From Saccharicrinis sp963666825 (GTDB lineage Bacteria > Bacteroidota > Bacteroidia > Bacteroidales > Marinilabiliaceae), in NCBI GenBank assembly GCA_963666825.2, contig OY763044.2, positions 124,001 to 188,000 of the forward strand: a stretch of 64,000 bases of DNA, read 5' to 3'. A program made the position numbers and the translations under genes. The notes under the pieces are model-generated. The model was not told the origin of the DNA. It saw only the letters and a list, made by a program, of their open reading frames with translations, and did no database searches. Shown one piece after another: positions 44,180 to 54,336 of this stretch. Position 1 is the first letter of the stretch. Every line of letters starts with the position of its first letter.

Positions 44180-47100
44180 ATGAGAAATATATACCCCTCA
44201 ATTCTTGTTTTCTTATTTATAGGAATAGGAACGTTTGTAAATGCACAAACTACATGGTATTTAAAGAATACCGGAGATTGGAATGTAGCAACAAACTGGA
44301 CTCAGGATCCGGCAGCTGCAATAACGATTCCCTCAGGCGGAGGAATTCCCGCTGATAATGATAATATTGTTATTCCAAGTGGAAAGAGCGTAACCGTACC
44401 TGATGCTTTAATTTTAACGCAAGGAATTGTTACTGTAATTGGCGATTTAGATTTAGCTACATCTTCGGGACATACCTTTTCTAAGTTAAAGGGTAATGGT
44501 AGAATGCTAATAGCATCAAATAATTATCCTACAATTACTGATGATTCAGATTTTATTTCCAGTGATGAAGATGCTGGAACTATTGTTTTGTATGGCAATT
44601 CATTTTCTCTTACCGGAGCACCAACATTTTGTCACTTAGAAATAGATATGACCAGTGGTCAAACTCTTACTTTAGAGAGCGATCTTACTTTAAATGGGAA
44701 TTTAACAATTTCAACAGGGGAATTTAAAATAAATAATGGAGGAACTACAGCTCTTAATGTTACTGTTAAAGGTGATGTAAGTGTTGAATCAACAGGAAGT
44801 ATGTCTGTAGGAACAGGAGCTGCATTTCACTGGATGAATGTTTACGGTGATTTTGTTAATAATGGAACCATTGATTTTACAAATTCAGCACAATATGTTG
44901 AAGCTACTGATGGAGCAGTTAAATTGAAGTTTTTAGGGGAGACGGATAATAATTTTGTATGTAATAATACAACCGCTTTATATAGATTATTTGTAGATAA
45001 AGGAACAGATAAGACGTATAAAATTTCAGTTACCGCAGATGATAATTCAAATTTTACATTGAATGGACCAGTAGATGATGCATCTTATTCTGGTTTAGAT
45101 GGTACTGATGGAACAATTGGATATGAGCGTTTACCTATTGTACTTGAAAATGGAACACTTGAATTAGGATCAAACATTGTTATTAACAGACTTGGTGAAG
45201 ATATTGATGGTAGTGCGCCTAGTGAATTTACTATTCCTGAAAGTGGGAGTTTATGGGTGAACGGTGCGACAATAACAACATATGATGAAACAGCTTATGC
45301 CGCAGAACCTTGGAAAGCACCAACTGATTGGCAAGGAATCACAATTTTTGGTGAATTAAAGGTTTCTAGTGGGAGTATTACAATCCCAGAAAACGCAAAT
45401 GGTATTAGGTACTATGATAACTTATCTTATCCAGCATCATTAAAAATTGAAGGTGGAACTATTAGTATCACTCAATTATTTCAATATAATTCAAATGGAC
45501 GTTTAAATTATTCACAATCAGGTGGAGTTTTTGAAATTAATGCCTTACCAACTAATAATTGGGGTGCACCGGCATTTCAAATGCCACATGAAGATCAGGT
45601 TTTCACAATGTCAGGAGGTTCAATAGAGTTTTCATCTGTTAATAAAAATAATGTTACTGCTTTTTATGTTGCCTCTGCTATTGGTAATTATAATGTTACT
45701 GGTGGTACAATAACTATTAATACTCCAACTGATTCACCTGAAGGAAATGATGTTCGAATTTATTCTACAGTTCCGTTGTATAATTTATTAATAACAGGTA
45801 ATGCTTCCGGGCAAATTGTTCAAGTAACAGATCAATATGGAGGCACAAGTAATCCATCAGAATTAAATATTCTTAATGATTTAACAATTGAAGCGAACAA
45901 TACATTTAATGATGGAGGTTTTGCTGTATCAATAGGTAGAAATTTGACTATTGCTGGAACTTATAGTCAGACAGGAGGATTAATCTTTAATGGAGATCAG
46001 AATGGTGAAATAATTAATAATACCGGTAGTGATCTTACTTTACCTTATTTGTATATTAATAAAGATAGGTATCCTGTTGCAGATCAGTTTTACACCATTA
46101 GTTTAACAGGAGCTGATAATATTGAAATTGATGGAACATTGAAGTTAATTAGAGGAGCTCTTGACGTAGTAGATTTTTGGCCCTTAGTAACGGATAGTGT
46201 TGTAATCGAAGATGGAAATTTGACTTCTTCAGGCTCCGGTGGACTTGAGCTTACTGGTACCTCACAACAGATATTAAAAGGTAAATTTGGTAAGGATCAG
46301 GATTTTGGCAGGTTAAAACTTAATAATTCAGGATCGTCTCCACAAATAAAACTAGCAAGTAATATTGATGTTGCTACTGTAGAATTTATTCAAGATCAGG
46401 TTTTTGATTTAGATATTTATAATATTGATATTGAGTCTTCAGTTTATACAGATGATGGTAGTTGGGATAGTTCTAAAATGTTTAGGACTGCAGGGAATTC
46501 ATCAGATGGAGGATTAACACTACCTGTAACAGTTAGTGGGGATTACGGTAGTAATACTGATATTCAATATTTTCCTTTAGGAACTCCATCCAGATATAGT
46601 TACTGTTTGGTTTATGCAAATGGTACAGGATTAAGTGATAGTGGGAAATTAACAGTAAGGCCTGTAGAAGGAGATCATCCAACTGTTGATCCAACAAAGA
46701 GTGTTGTTGCATTTTATTATAGGATTTTTAATGATGGATTGTCAACTGTTGATGGTTCTGAATTAGGCTATAAGTTTTTAATACCAACAACTTGGGGTGG
46801 TTCTTCATATAAAGGGATGGTCTTAAATAATAGTGTATGGGGAGAGTATAATATTAATAAGGATTTAGTTAGTGGAGGGAATACACATATGAGATATTTA
46901 TTAAACTCATCACCTTCCATGCCTTTAGAAGGAGATTATACAGTAGGTAATCAATCGGCGTTTACAACAGTAAGGACATTATATAGTAGACAAAGTGGTA
47001 GTTTTAATAACAAAAATACATGGTCAGAAAGTGGACATAGCGGTAGTGCAACAAATAAGGCGCCGGCATCCTATGATTATTGTATAGTAGGAGGGATAAC

Positions 47101-50100
47101 AGGAACAAATCATACAGTTACAATTGATGCTAATAATGCTGATGCATCGCAAATTACTATATTGGGTAATTCAGATCTTGGAAACTCAGGTACACCTCCA
47201 ACTTTATATGTTGAAAGCGGTACTACTGGACATGATATTGAGTTAATAAAAGGTAATGGTCGTTTGGTATATGAAAATAATTATGGATATAATTCAAGTT
47301 ATGTACACATTAATGGTGATCATTCTGAATTCTGTAGTAGTTCAGAAGCTATAATTGAATACACATCAACTAGTGGTTCAGGTCCTCATAGAATACCATC
47401 CGATAGTGATGTTCCTTTTTATCCTAATTTAGTAATATCAGAAACAAGTGGAGAAACTAGACCAACGAATTCAATGGACCTTATTGTGCTCGAAGATTTG
47501 GAAGTAAATTCGGGTACTTTCTTTTTAGATGGTAACTATGATCAATATATTTCTATTGGCGGAGATCTTATTATAAATAATGGTACTTTAACTCATGAAG
47601 CAATAGGGATTAGGTACATGGAAGTTGAAGGGGATATTAGTTTTACAGGAACAGGTACGTTTAATACAAATGGAAGTACTGAGAATCTTTTATACCTTAA
47701 AGGCGATATTATTCTAGCTAATGGTAATTTAGATTTTGATGGAAGTGGAGATTTGACTGTTTATTGGCAAGGAGATGAGAGTTCGAATTATTCAACAACA
47801 AATACAAATGCTGTTTTTTCAAGAATAGAAATTAATAAAACAACTGATCAGAGTGTTACTTTTAATAGTGATTTTGACCTAAATGGTTCAACAAATGGTT
47901 CAACGAAAGCGCTGGAATTAATTTCTGGAGATTGTATACTAAATAATTCAGGAATTGATATTGATTTAACAACTGGCAGTAATGATTTTGAAATCCCTTC
48001 AGGTTCAAAATTATATGTTACTGATGGTGCTGTAAATGCTTCGGGTAATTCAGGCGTAAAACTAGATGGATCATTAATAATTAATGGAGGAATAGCTAAT
48101 ATTGATGGTTCAACAGCAGGAGGAGGTAGTTCCAATAGTAGTTATATAGAATTCACATCATCAGGCGACTCATATCTTGAAGTGAGTAGTTCAGGTACTT
48201 TAAATGTTGGAGATCAGATTCGTCGGGCTGCATCTTCAGAGGAATGGGTGCTAACATTTGTACAAAATAATGGAACTGTAAATATTGGTACTGTTGGGGA
48301 TGATTTAGATAATACCCGAGGGATGTTTGAGATATTAGGAACTGGTAGTTCTTTCTCTCAGGCGGATAATGATATTATTACAATTGAGCGATCAAATGGA
48401 AGTACAAGTATACCTACATTATATTTTGATCCTGAAACAGTTTCTTATGGTTCGGGTTCCGGAATCACAATAGATGGAAGCGCAGTGACTAGTGAAACAT
48501 TTGTTTTGTATGCAAATCAAAATTTAAATGATTTTACCATTACCGGAGGAACAGGTAACATAGCTCAATTAAAGACTGTTGAACATACTATTGATGGTAC
48601 TTTAACAATAGGAGCTAATGCCACATTCGATGCTAATGGATTGGATTTATATGTAAATGGAGATTTTGTAAATGATGGAACATACACTGCATCAAATAAT
48701 ACACTTTATTTTAATGGTTCGTCAGATCAATCAATTTCAGGTTCAGGAACAAATGACTTTTATGATGTTGTTTTAAATTCAGGTAATACATTAAACACAG
48801 GTTCTGATTTAACCATTACAAATGATTTAACTATCTCTTCAGGTACACTAAATACAGGAACAAATGTTGTAAATGTAGAAGGTGATATAGTTAATAATGG
48901 ATCAACATTATCAACCTCAGGTGATGGTATTATTTTAAATAATACTTCCGGTTCTCAAAGTATTTCCGGTTCGGGAAGTTATCAAAACCTAACGATAGAT
49001 AATGCCGATGGTGTAGTTATGCCATCTCAATCTTCAGCTATTACTATAACTGGAGTATTGAAACTGGAAGATGGTATTTTTGATATTGGTCGTAATTTGA
49101 TGGAAGTTACCAATAATGCCACTTTTGATCCGGGTTCTTCATTAGCTTTTTCATCATCAAATATGATCCAAACAAACTTGTCTTTTACTGATGCAGGTAT
49201 TAATAAAACGTTTAATAATGATGAAACCGGTGATTTTGTATATCCGGTTGGATCTTTTGGATTATATACTCCTGTAACAATTAATGTGGTTGCAAATGGA
49301 AATTCAACTGGATCAATCAGAGTTAAGGCAGCAAACGAACCTCATGTAACTATTTCAGGAACAGATTTAGATCATGTATTACAATATAACTGGACTTTAG
49401 ATGCTGATGGAATTACAGGATTTAAAGGTGAAATTACAATGCAGGCAGATGCTTCTGATGAGGCTGGTGATGCCACAGATTATATTGGAGTAAGATTTGA
49501 ACTGGGAGGTACACATGTCAGCAGGTACGAAGATGACGCATTAAGTGGTTATGATGCTTATGATCATACAACACATCAATTATTTGTTGATTTTAATAAA
49601 ATAGCTTTTTTAACGGATGATGATATTGATGGAGATTATACTGCAGGTGAATCAACAATTGATTATGATGTTCAGGCATTTATCTCAGTAGCGGATGGTG
49701 ATTGGACTGATGGTGCTACCTGGGATTATTATGATCCGGATACAGAAACAACTTCAGAAAATAATAGTGCATTTCCGAATGGAGCAATTGTTTATATCGC
49801 AGATGGAACAACTGTGACCATGGATGTTGATGAACTTGTATCTTATGGATCTTATATTCAAGGAACAGGTAGATTAGAAGTTGGAACAACTCAAAATCAT
49901 AGAATAGGTAGTGTTTCAGGAACAGGTACCTTATCTGTTGAGTCTGGTAGTTTGCCGGCTGGTGTTTATACTGATTTTGTTTCGTCTTCAGGAGGTACTT
50001 TAGAATATGCAGGAACATTCTCTGAATCTATTTTAAGTGAAACTTCAGTTGTGAATAATCTTACCTTATTAGGTTCTGGAACGAGAACGCTTCCAAATTA

Positions 50101-52540
50101 TCCAACAGAAGGAGTTACTTTATATGGAGATCTTACTATTAATGGCCCTACATTAGAAGCATATTCAGCTCAGGATTTACAAATACAAGGAGATGTAATT
50201 TTTACTAGTGGAAATTTTGATGCCAATAATGCAAACGTAATTATTAATGGTAGTTCTTTACAGGATATTTCAGGAGCAACAGATTTTACATCTGCCAGTG
50301 GTGGTGAGTTTTATAATCTGGAAATTGATAACACATCAGGTGTGACAATTTCAAATGATATAGAAATATCAAATATTATTACGCTAACAGATGGAGTAAT
50401 TTTCACTGATGCAGGAGGAAGTCTGAATGTTACTAATTCCTTATCTGCTGCAGTAGTAGGAGGAAGTTCTTCTTCATACGTTCAGGGACCAATGAGTAAA
50501 GTAATATCTGATGGAGATAGTTTTACATTCCCAATGGGGGATCAGAGTAGATATCTTCCATTAATAGTTACTACAGATGGATTGGATGGAACTCCGGAAA
50601 CATGGGAGGTTCAGTATTATAGCCATAATCCTAATGATGATGGTTTTGATGTTACAAGTATGACCGGAAGTGTTGCTTATGTTAGTCATGGTGAGTATTG
50701 GAGGGTTTTAGGTCCTGATACGGAAACTGCTAAAGTAACTTTAAATTGGGATGATTTAAGTGGAGTAAATCCTGATGATAGTGATTTTAGGGTGGTTACA
50801 TGGACTGATTTAGCGACTGATGCATGGGCTGAAGTAGCTATTGGAACGCCTTCTGGAACAACAACGTCAGGTTATGTACAAACTTCGGGATACGAAACAT
50901 TTAATGGTTTTGTAGCAGGTAGTTATTATACTTTTGGATCAATTACAGTTCCTGCCTATCAGTGGGAAGGAGATGTAAGTGTTGACTGGTTTACTGCTGG
51001 TAACTGGTCATCAAGCATTGTTCCGGGAGCAAGTGCAGATGTTACAATTGTTAGTGGAACCTATGCTGCTGAAATTGATGGTACAGCTAGTGTTAATGCC
51101 TTAACCATAACAACAGGTGCAGTAACATTAAAGCCGGGAGCTATACTTACAGTCAATGGAGATTTAACAACGAATAATAACTTAACTGTTCAAAATTCAG
51201 TAACAAGTCCAACTTCAATTATTACCAATGGATCGGTTTCAGGAGAAGCAACATACGAATGGACAGGTTTAACTAATATGTATTGGTGGCACATTGGGCA
51301 TCCCGTTACCGGAGTTGACGATACGGAATATGACGCCTCTTTAAATGATGATGTTGCAGATTTAAATGATGATTATGCATTAAATAGTTTTACAACAAGT
51401 GGTTGGTCGAGAGTGGCAGGAATAAGTGGTACTGATGGTTATGATTTTGATGCTGATTTACTAGAAGGTTATGCATTATTGATTCGTTATGCAGATCAAA
51501 CATTATCGTATGCCGGAGTATTAAATAATCTGTCTAGTTATAGTCAAAACTATTCACAGGCAGAATGGTATTTAATTGCCAACCCATATCCATCTTATAT
51601 TGATGTAGAAGATGCCGGGTTTGATATAGGTAATTTCTTGAAGACTGTTTTTATAGATGGTTATGACAATACAATATCTACATATAATATCCTAACTAAT
51701 GTAGGAGTGAATGGTGGAACACGATATGTAGCACCGGGACAGGCAATGTGGTTAAGAACATATGAAGCGACTGATGCTATTTCAATTGCAAATACAACAA
51801 GGGTTCATTCAACAGGAAGCTTGAAAGCAACAACTGCTGAAGATGATAATATTTTTAGATTTACCTTAGGAGGTTCTAATAATACAGATGAATCTGTTGT
51901 ATTAGTAAGCAGTGAATTTGGATCAGAATTAGTCTCAGAATTTGATTCAGAAAAAATGATGAATGGAGGTAACTTGGTTAATGTTTATTCAATCAAGCAA
52001 AGTAAAGATATTTCTATAAATGCTTTACCTGAAATCAGCTCAGAACAAGTTGTTCCGCTTGGTTATTCTGTTTCATCAGAAGGTATGGGTGAGTTTACCT
52101 TTAAAGCATCCAATATAAATAGCTTTATGAATGGTGTAGATGTTTATTTGGTTGATAATACTGAAGGTATAACCATTAATTTAAGAGAAGAACCTTCTTA
52201 TACATTTACTCCTTCGTCAGCAGAAAGTAATGATCGTTTTGAATTAAGGTTTGAAGCTTCGTTAACAACAGATATTGATGAACAATCTGCTGTGGTTTCA
52301 GATAAGAATGTAATTGTTTATTCAGTTAAGCAAAATGCTACTGTGAAAGTTACAGAAGATGTATTAAATAATAGTGATAGATCAATTGATGTTTATGATG
52401 TATCTGGTCAACTAGTTAAACAAATAGAATTGAATGATCAGGAAACTACATTTACTCTTCCGCAGACAAACATGGTTTACATTATTAATGTTACAGCAGG
52501 AGGAGATAGTTATCGACAAAAAGTAGTTTCGCAAGAATAA
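44180..52540 (+). CDS. Giant secreted beta-helix-repeat protein with T9SS sorting domain (giant 2)
   Basis: The protein is 2786 residues. The MRNIY signal peptide is cleaved near A22/Q23. It is followed by a head with a W..NTGDWN..TNW pattern and then many short repeats of the style L-x-I-x-G-x-L-x-I, with D/N/G-rich turns, expected for parallel beta-helix or beta-roll folds (about 60-2250). Two further W-containing segments (SGSFNNKNTW near 940; DGDWTDGATW near 1840) mark module borders. Like giant 1, it has the shared C-terminal module (about 2260-2786) and ends YRQKVVSQE in a T9SS sorting domain. No catalytic site is apparent. It is most likely a surface fibre or adhesin. The Asp/Asn-rich loops may bind calcium. 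Confidence 0.8.
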   Translation: MRNIYPSILVFLFIGIGTFVNAQTTWYLKNTGDWNVATNWTQDPAAAITIPSGGGIPADNDNIVIPSGKSVTVPDALILTQGIVTVIGDLDLATSSGHTFSKLKGNGRMLIASNNYPTITDDSDFISSDEDAGTIVLYGNSFSLTGAPTFCHLEIDMTSGQTLTLESDLTLNGNLTISTGEFKINNGGTTALNVTVKGDVSVESTGSMSVGTGAAFHWMNVYGDFVNNGTIDFTNSAQYVEATDGAVKLKFLGETDNNFVCNNTTALYRLFVDKGTDKTYKISVTADDNSNFTLNGPVDDASYSGLDGTDGTIGYERLPIVLENGTLELGSNIVINRLGEDIDGSAPSEFTIPESGSLWVNGATITTYDETAYAAEPWKAPTDWQGITIFGELKVSSGSITIPENANGIRYYDNLSYPASLKIEGGTISITQLFQYNSNGRLNYSQSGGVFEINALPTNNWGAPAFQMPHEDQVFTMSGGSIEFSSVNKNNVTAFYVASAIGNYNVTGGTITINTPTDSPEGNDVRIYSTVPLYNLLITGNASGQIVQVTDQYGGTSNPSELNILNDLTIEANNTFNDGGFAVSIGRNLTIAGTYSQTGGLIFNGDQNGEIINNTGSDLTLPYLYINKDRYPVADQFYTISLTGADNIEIDGTLKLIRGALDVVDFWPLVTDSVVIEDGNLTSSGSGGLELTGTSQQILKGKFGKDQDFGRLKLNNSGSSPQIKLASNIDVATVEFIQDQVFDLDIYNIDIESSVYTDDGSWDSSKMFRTAGNSSDGGLTLPVTVSGDYGSNTDIQYFPLGTPSRYSYCLVYANGTGLSDSGKLTVRPVEGDHPTVDPTKSVVAFYYRIFNDGLSTVDGSELGYKFLIPTTWGGSSYKGMVLNNSVWGEYNINKDLVSGGNTHMRYLLNSSPSMPLEGDYTVGNQSAFTTVRTLYSRQSGSFNNKNTWSESGHSGSATNKAPASYDYCIVGGITGTNHTVTIDANNADASQITILGNSDLGNSGTPPTLYVESGTTGHDIELIKGNGRLVYENNYGYNSSYVHINGDHSEFCSSSEAIIEYTSTSGSGPHRIPSDSDVPFYPNLVISETSGETRPTNSMDLIVLEDLEVNSGTFFLDGNYDQYISIGGDLIINNGTLTHEAIGIRYMEVEGDISFTGTGTFNTNGSTENLLYLKGDIILANGNLDFDGSGDLTVYWQGDESSNYSTTNTNAVFSRIEINKTTDQSVTFNSDFDLNGSTNGSTKALELISGDCILNNSGIDIDLTTGSNDFEIPSGSKLYVTDGAVNASGNSGVKLDGSLIINGGIANIDGSTAGGGSSNSSYIEFTSSGDSYLEVSSSGTLNVGDQIRRAASSEEWVLTFVQNNGTVNIGTVGDDLDNTRGMFEILGTGSSFSQADNDIITIERSNGSTSIPTLYFDPETVSYGSGSGITIDGSAVTSETFVLYANQNLNDFTITGGTGNIAQLKTVEHTIDGTLTIGANATFDANGLDLYVNGDFVNDGTYTASNNTLYFNGSSDQSISGSGTNDFYDVVLNSGNTLNTGSDLTITNDLTISSGTLNTGTNVVNVEGDIVNNGSTLSTSGDGIILNNTSGSQSISGSGSYQNLTIDNADGVVMPSQSSAITITGVLKLEDGIFDIGRNLMEVTNNATFDPGSSLAFSSSNMIQTNLSFTDAGINKTFNNDETGDFVYPVGSFGLYTPVTINVVANGNSTGSIRVKAANEPHVTISGTDLDHVLQYNWTLDADGITGFKGEITMQADASDEAGDATDYIGVRFELGGTHVSRYEDDALSGYDAYDHTTHQLFVDFNKIAFLTDDDIDGDYTAGESTIDYDVQAFISVADGDWTDGATWDYYDPDTETTSENNSAFPNGAIVYIADGTTVTMDVDELVSYGSYIQGTGRLEVGTTQNHRIGSVSGTGTLSVESGSLPAGVYTDFVSSSGGTLEYAGTFSESILSETSVVNNLTLLGSGTRTLPNYPTEGVTLYGDLTINGPTLEAYSAQDLQIQGDVIFTSGNFDANNANVIINGSSLQDISGATDFTSASGGEFYNLEIDNTSGVTISNDIEISNIITLTDGVIFTDAGGSLNVTNSLSAAVVGGSSSSYVQGPMSKVISDGDSFTFPMGDQSRYLPLIVTTDGLDGTPETWEVQYYSHNPNDDGFDVTSMTGSVAYVSHGEYWRVLGPDTETAKVTLNWDDLSGVNPDDSDFRVVTWTDLATDAWAEVAIGTPSGTTTSGYVQTSGYETFNGFVAGSYYTFGSITVPAYQWEGDVSVDWFTAGNWSSSIVPGASADVTIVSGTYAAEIDGTASVNALTITTGAVTLKPGAILTVNGDLTTNNNLTVQNSVTSPTSIITNGSVSGEATYEWTGLTNMYWWHIGHPVTGVDDTEYDASLNDDVADLNDDYALNSFTTSGWSRVAGISGTDGYDFDADLLEGYALLIRYADQTLSYAGVLNNLSSYSQNYSQAEWYLIANPYPSYIDVEDAGFDIGNFLKTVFIDGYDNTISTYNILTNVGVNGGTRYVAPGQAMWLRTYEATDAISIANTTRVHSTGSLKATTAEDDNIFRFTLGGSNNTDESVVLVSSEFGSELVSEFDSEKMMNGGNLVNVYSIKQSKDISINALPEISSEQVVPLGYSVSSEGMGEFTFKASNINSFMNGVDVYLVDNTEGITINLREEPSYTFTPSSAESNDRFELRFEASLTTDIDEQSAVVSDKNVIVYSVKQNATVKVTEDVLNNSDRSIDVYDVSGQLVKQIELNDQETTFTLPQTNMVYIINVTAGGDSYRQKVVSQE

Positions 52541-52585
52541 AAAGTTAGCGATTAGGTATCATTTCAATAATTGTAAATAATATTA

Positions 52586-52616
52586 AAAGGGCTTCACTCA
52601 TAGTGAGGCCCTTTTT
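52586..52616 (+). terminator. Intrinsic terminator of giant gene 2
   Basis: AAAGGGCTTCACT and AGTGAGGCCCTTT pair over 13 positions with one wobble and a CAT loop, followed by T. It begins about 45 bases after the stop. Confidence 0.88.
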
Positions 52617-52791
52617 GTTATCCAAAATTGTTAGAATTATTTTTAATAAGTAAATATATCATAACAAGTATTTGAAATTAATTGTTGCTCGTTGCATAGA
52701 TAATCCGTTAAAAAATGTATCTTAACACATTAAAAACAAAAAAATAACAAATCTTTAATTTTAAAAACCATTAATAATCTTGAGTAAAACT

Positions 52792-53517
52792 ATGGATACA
52801 CGTAAGTATAAATTTAAAGACGTAGATATGTTAATGGCGTCAAAAGCCATTGCACTTTCATTAAAAAACAATCAAACCGAACTTATTATTGCCCGTACCA
52901 ACTGGACTCCCGAATATATCACCGAATTAGAAACTAAAATTGATGAAGCCATCAATAATTATTTAGGTCTGGATAAAAAGAAAGAGCTTAGAGATGCGAC
53001 ACAATCTGTAAGTGCTATAATAAATCCTGCAAAGCGCGACATAGCATTTCTAAAAACACAAATAGAAATGGATTTTGGAGATAATGCCAATGAAGTATTA
53101 AAATCATTGGGCTATAATAAACATTTAACCGGGGTTCAAAGAGGTGTTCATGAATCTGTAATTGAAATGCTTTATACCTTTAAAAAAGGAATGACAGATG
53201 AATTAAAGAATACAATGGTGTCAAAAGGAACTAATGTAAATTTAATAGAACGTATTTTAGATTACGCCGACAGATTGAAAGAGGCTAATGTTACACAGGA
53301 AATACTTAAAGAAACAACTAAAGAAATTTCGCACGAGGCACTAACTGCTTTTAATAGCATTTATAACGAAATGGCAGGCATATGTAAAATTGCATCCAGT
53401 TATTATCAATATGATAAACTAAAAAAAGAACAGTTTACCTTTACCAAGGTAATTTCAAATTTAAAATCGTCAAGCAACGTAAAAAAAGTTGTTGTTGAAC
53501 AGGAAAACGAACAATAG
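52792..53517 (+). CDS. Conserved Bacteroidota protein of unknown function (241 aa)
   Basis: I choose ATG 52792; a TTG four codons earlier is also open but less likely. The 241-residue protein is cytoplasmic by appearance: no signal or membrane segment, mostly helical, rich in Lys/Glu. Segments such as YKFKDVDMLMASK, GLDKKKELRDAT and KKEQFTFTKVI recall a family I have seen in Bacteroidota genomes, but I know of no function. No catalytic motif is evident. It stands between two giant surface-protein genes, is flanked by terminators on both sides, and looks independently transcribed and unrelated to them. Confidence 0.7.
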   Translation: MDTRKYKFKDVDMLMASKAIALSLKNNQTELIIARTNWTPEYITELETKIDEAINNYLGLDKKKELRDATQSVSAIINPAKRDIAFLKTQIEMDFGDNANEVLKSLGYNKHLTGVQRGVHESVIEMLYTFKKGMTDELKNTMVSKGTNVNLIERILDYADRLKEANVTQEILKETTKEISHEALTAFNSIYNEMAGICKIASSYYQYDKLKKEQFTFTKVISNLKSSSNVKKVVVEQENEQ

Positions 53518-53554
53518 TAAAAAATCATAGAATATTAAAGTTGTTATTTTTTTG

Positions 53555-53589
53555 GGCGCTCATTTATTATTAATGAGCGCCTTTTTTTT
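53555..53589 (+). terminator. Intrinsic terminator after the 241-aa gene
   Basis: GGCGCTCATT and AATGAGCGCC pair perfectly over 10 bases around a short loop, followed by eight T. It starts 38 bases after the stop. Confidence 0.9.
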
Positions 53590-54336
53590 GTTTATAAAAT
53601 GGCCAACAGTAATTGGATATAGGAAAATGATTATTATAAAAAGGAAATGTAAAATAGGAAGTTCGATATATACTAATATGAAGCGGAAATAGAATATTAG
53701 GAATACGAAATAATAAAATAAAAAGCGGAAATGAATTATATGGAAGTCAATGACAGCAATTAAAAAAAGGATAACATGTATAAAAAGATAAATACAAATA
53801 TTGCTCTACGGAAATATAGTATGATGAGGTAAATAATAAACATTGCATGTACATAGTAATATATAATGAGGTAAACGCAAACAATGAAGCAGGTAATAAG
53901 TAACATAGATATTACAAAGTACGCTGTTTTAAGAAGAAAATGAATAAATAGAATAAGTACAATAAAGGTTAAAGAAATTTGCGCACCAAAGATATGAGAT
54001 TTACAAAATAAGATAATAATTGAGAACTTACCTATAAGCTCAATTTTAGAGTATTTGCCTTCTCACCTTGCCCTATGTTTCAAATTAACCTTTAATCAAA
54101 AATATTAAGCCATCTGTAAGTATTATTAGATCATAAGTGTAATTAAGTAATTCAAGACTTAAAAAATTACAGAATAATTGTAACCTATTTGAACAATTAC
54201 GTATAAGGTTTAATTGTTTAAAAAAGGAATAATAGAACAGAAACGACGATAAGTTAATAAGTGTATTATTCTGTTAGTGTTTGTTCATATTCTTTTAGGG
54301 GATTTCAAATATTATTGTGTTGTAATTAATTGTGTG
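53590..54336. other. Purine-rich intergenic region before giant gene 3
   Basis: About 750 bases. From about 53600 to 54000 the plus strand is unusually rich in A and G, with AGCGGAAAT at 53682 and again near 53724, a related ACGGAAAT near 53804, and ATGAGGTAAA twice (near 53824 and 53866). The complement has a stop-free run of 100 codons (54062 down to 53763) of hydrophobic, Phe/Ile/Tyr-rich sequence with no proper start; I do not call it a gene. The last 300 bases are ordinary AT-rich sequence. Just before the start, GTGTTGTAATTAATTGTGTG weakly resembles the leader of the other giant genes. Confidence 0.5.

Noticed and set aside
49716..50018. Minus-strand frames inside the giant genes (several, e.g. 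47848-48135 and 49716-50018)
   Set aside because: They arise from the repetitive D/G/T-rich codons of the giant proteins and lack any protein-like signature.
44240..50900. Tandem DNA repeats or a CRISPR array in giant gene 2
   Set aside because: The repetition is at the level of short protein patterns with degenerate codons. There are no regular identical repeats with spacers.
53763..54062. 100-codon hydrophobic open run on the minus strand
   Set aside because: It has no usable start at its beginning, and a pyrimidine-rich strand naturally avoids stops. I report it as a skewed region, not a gene.
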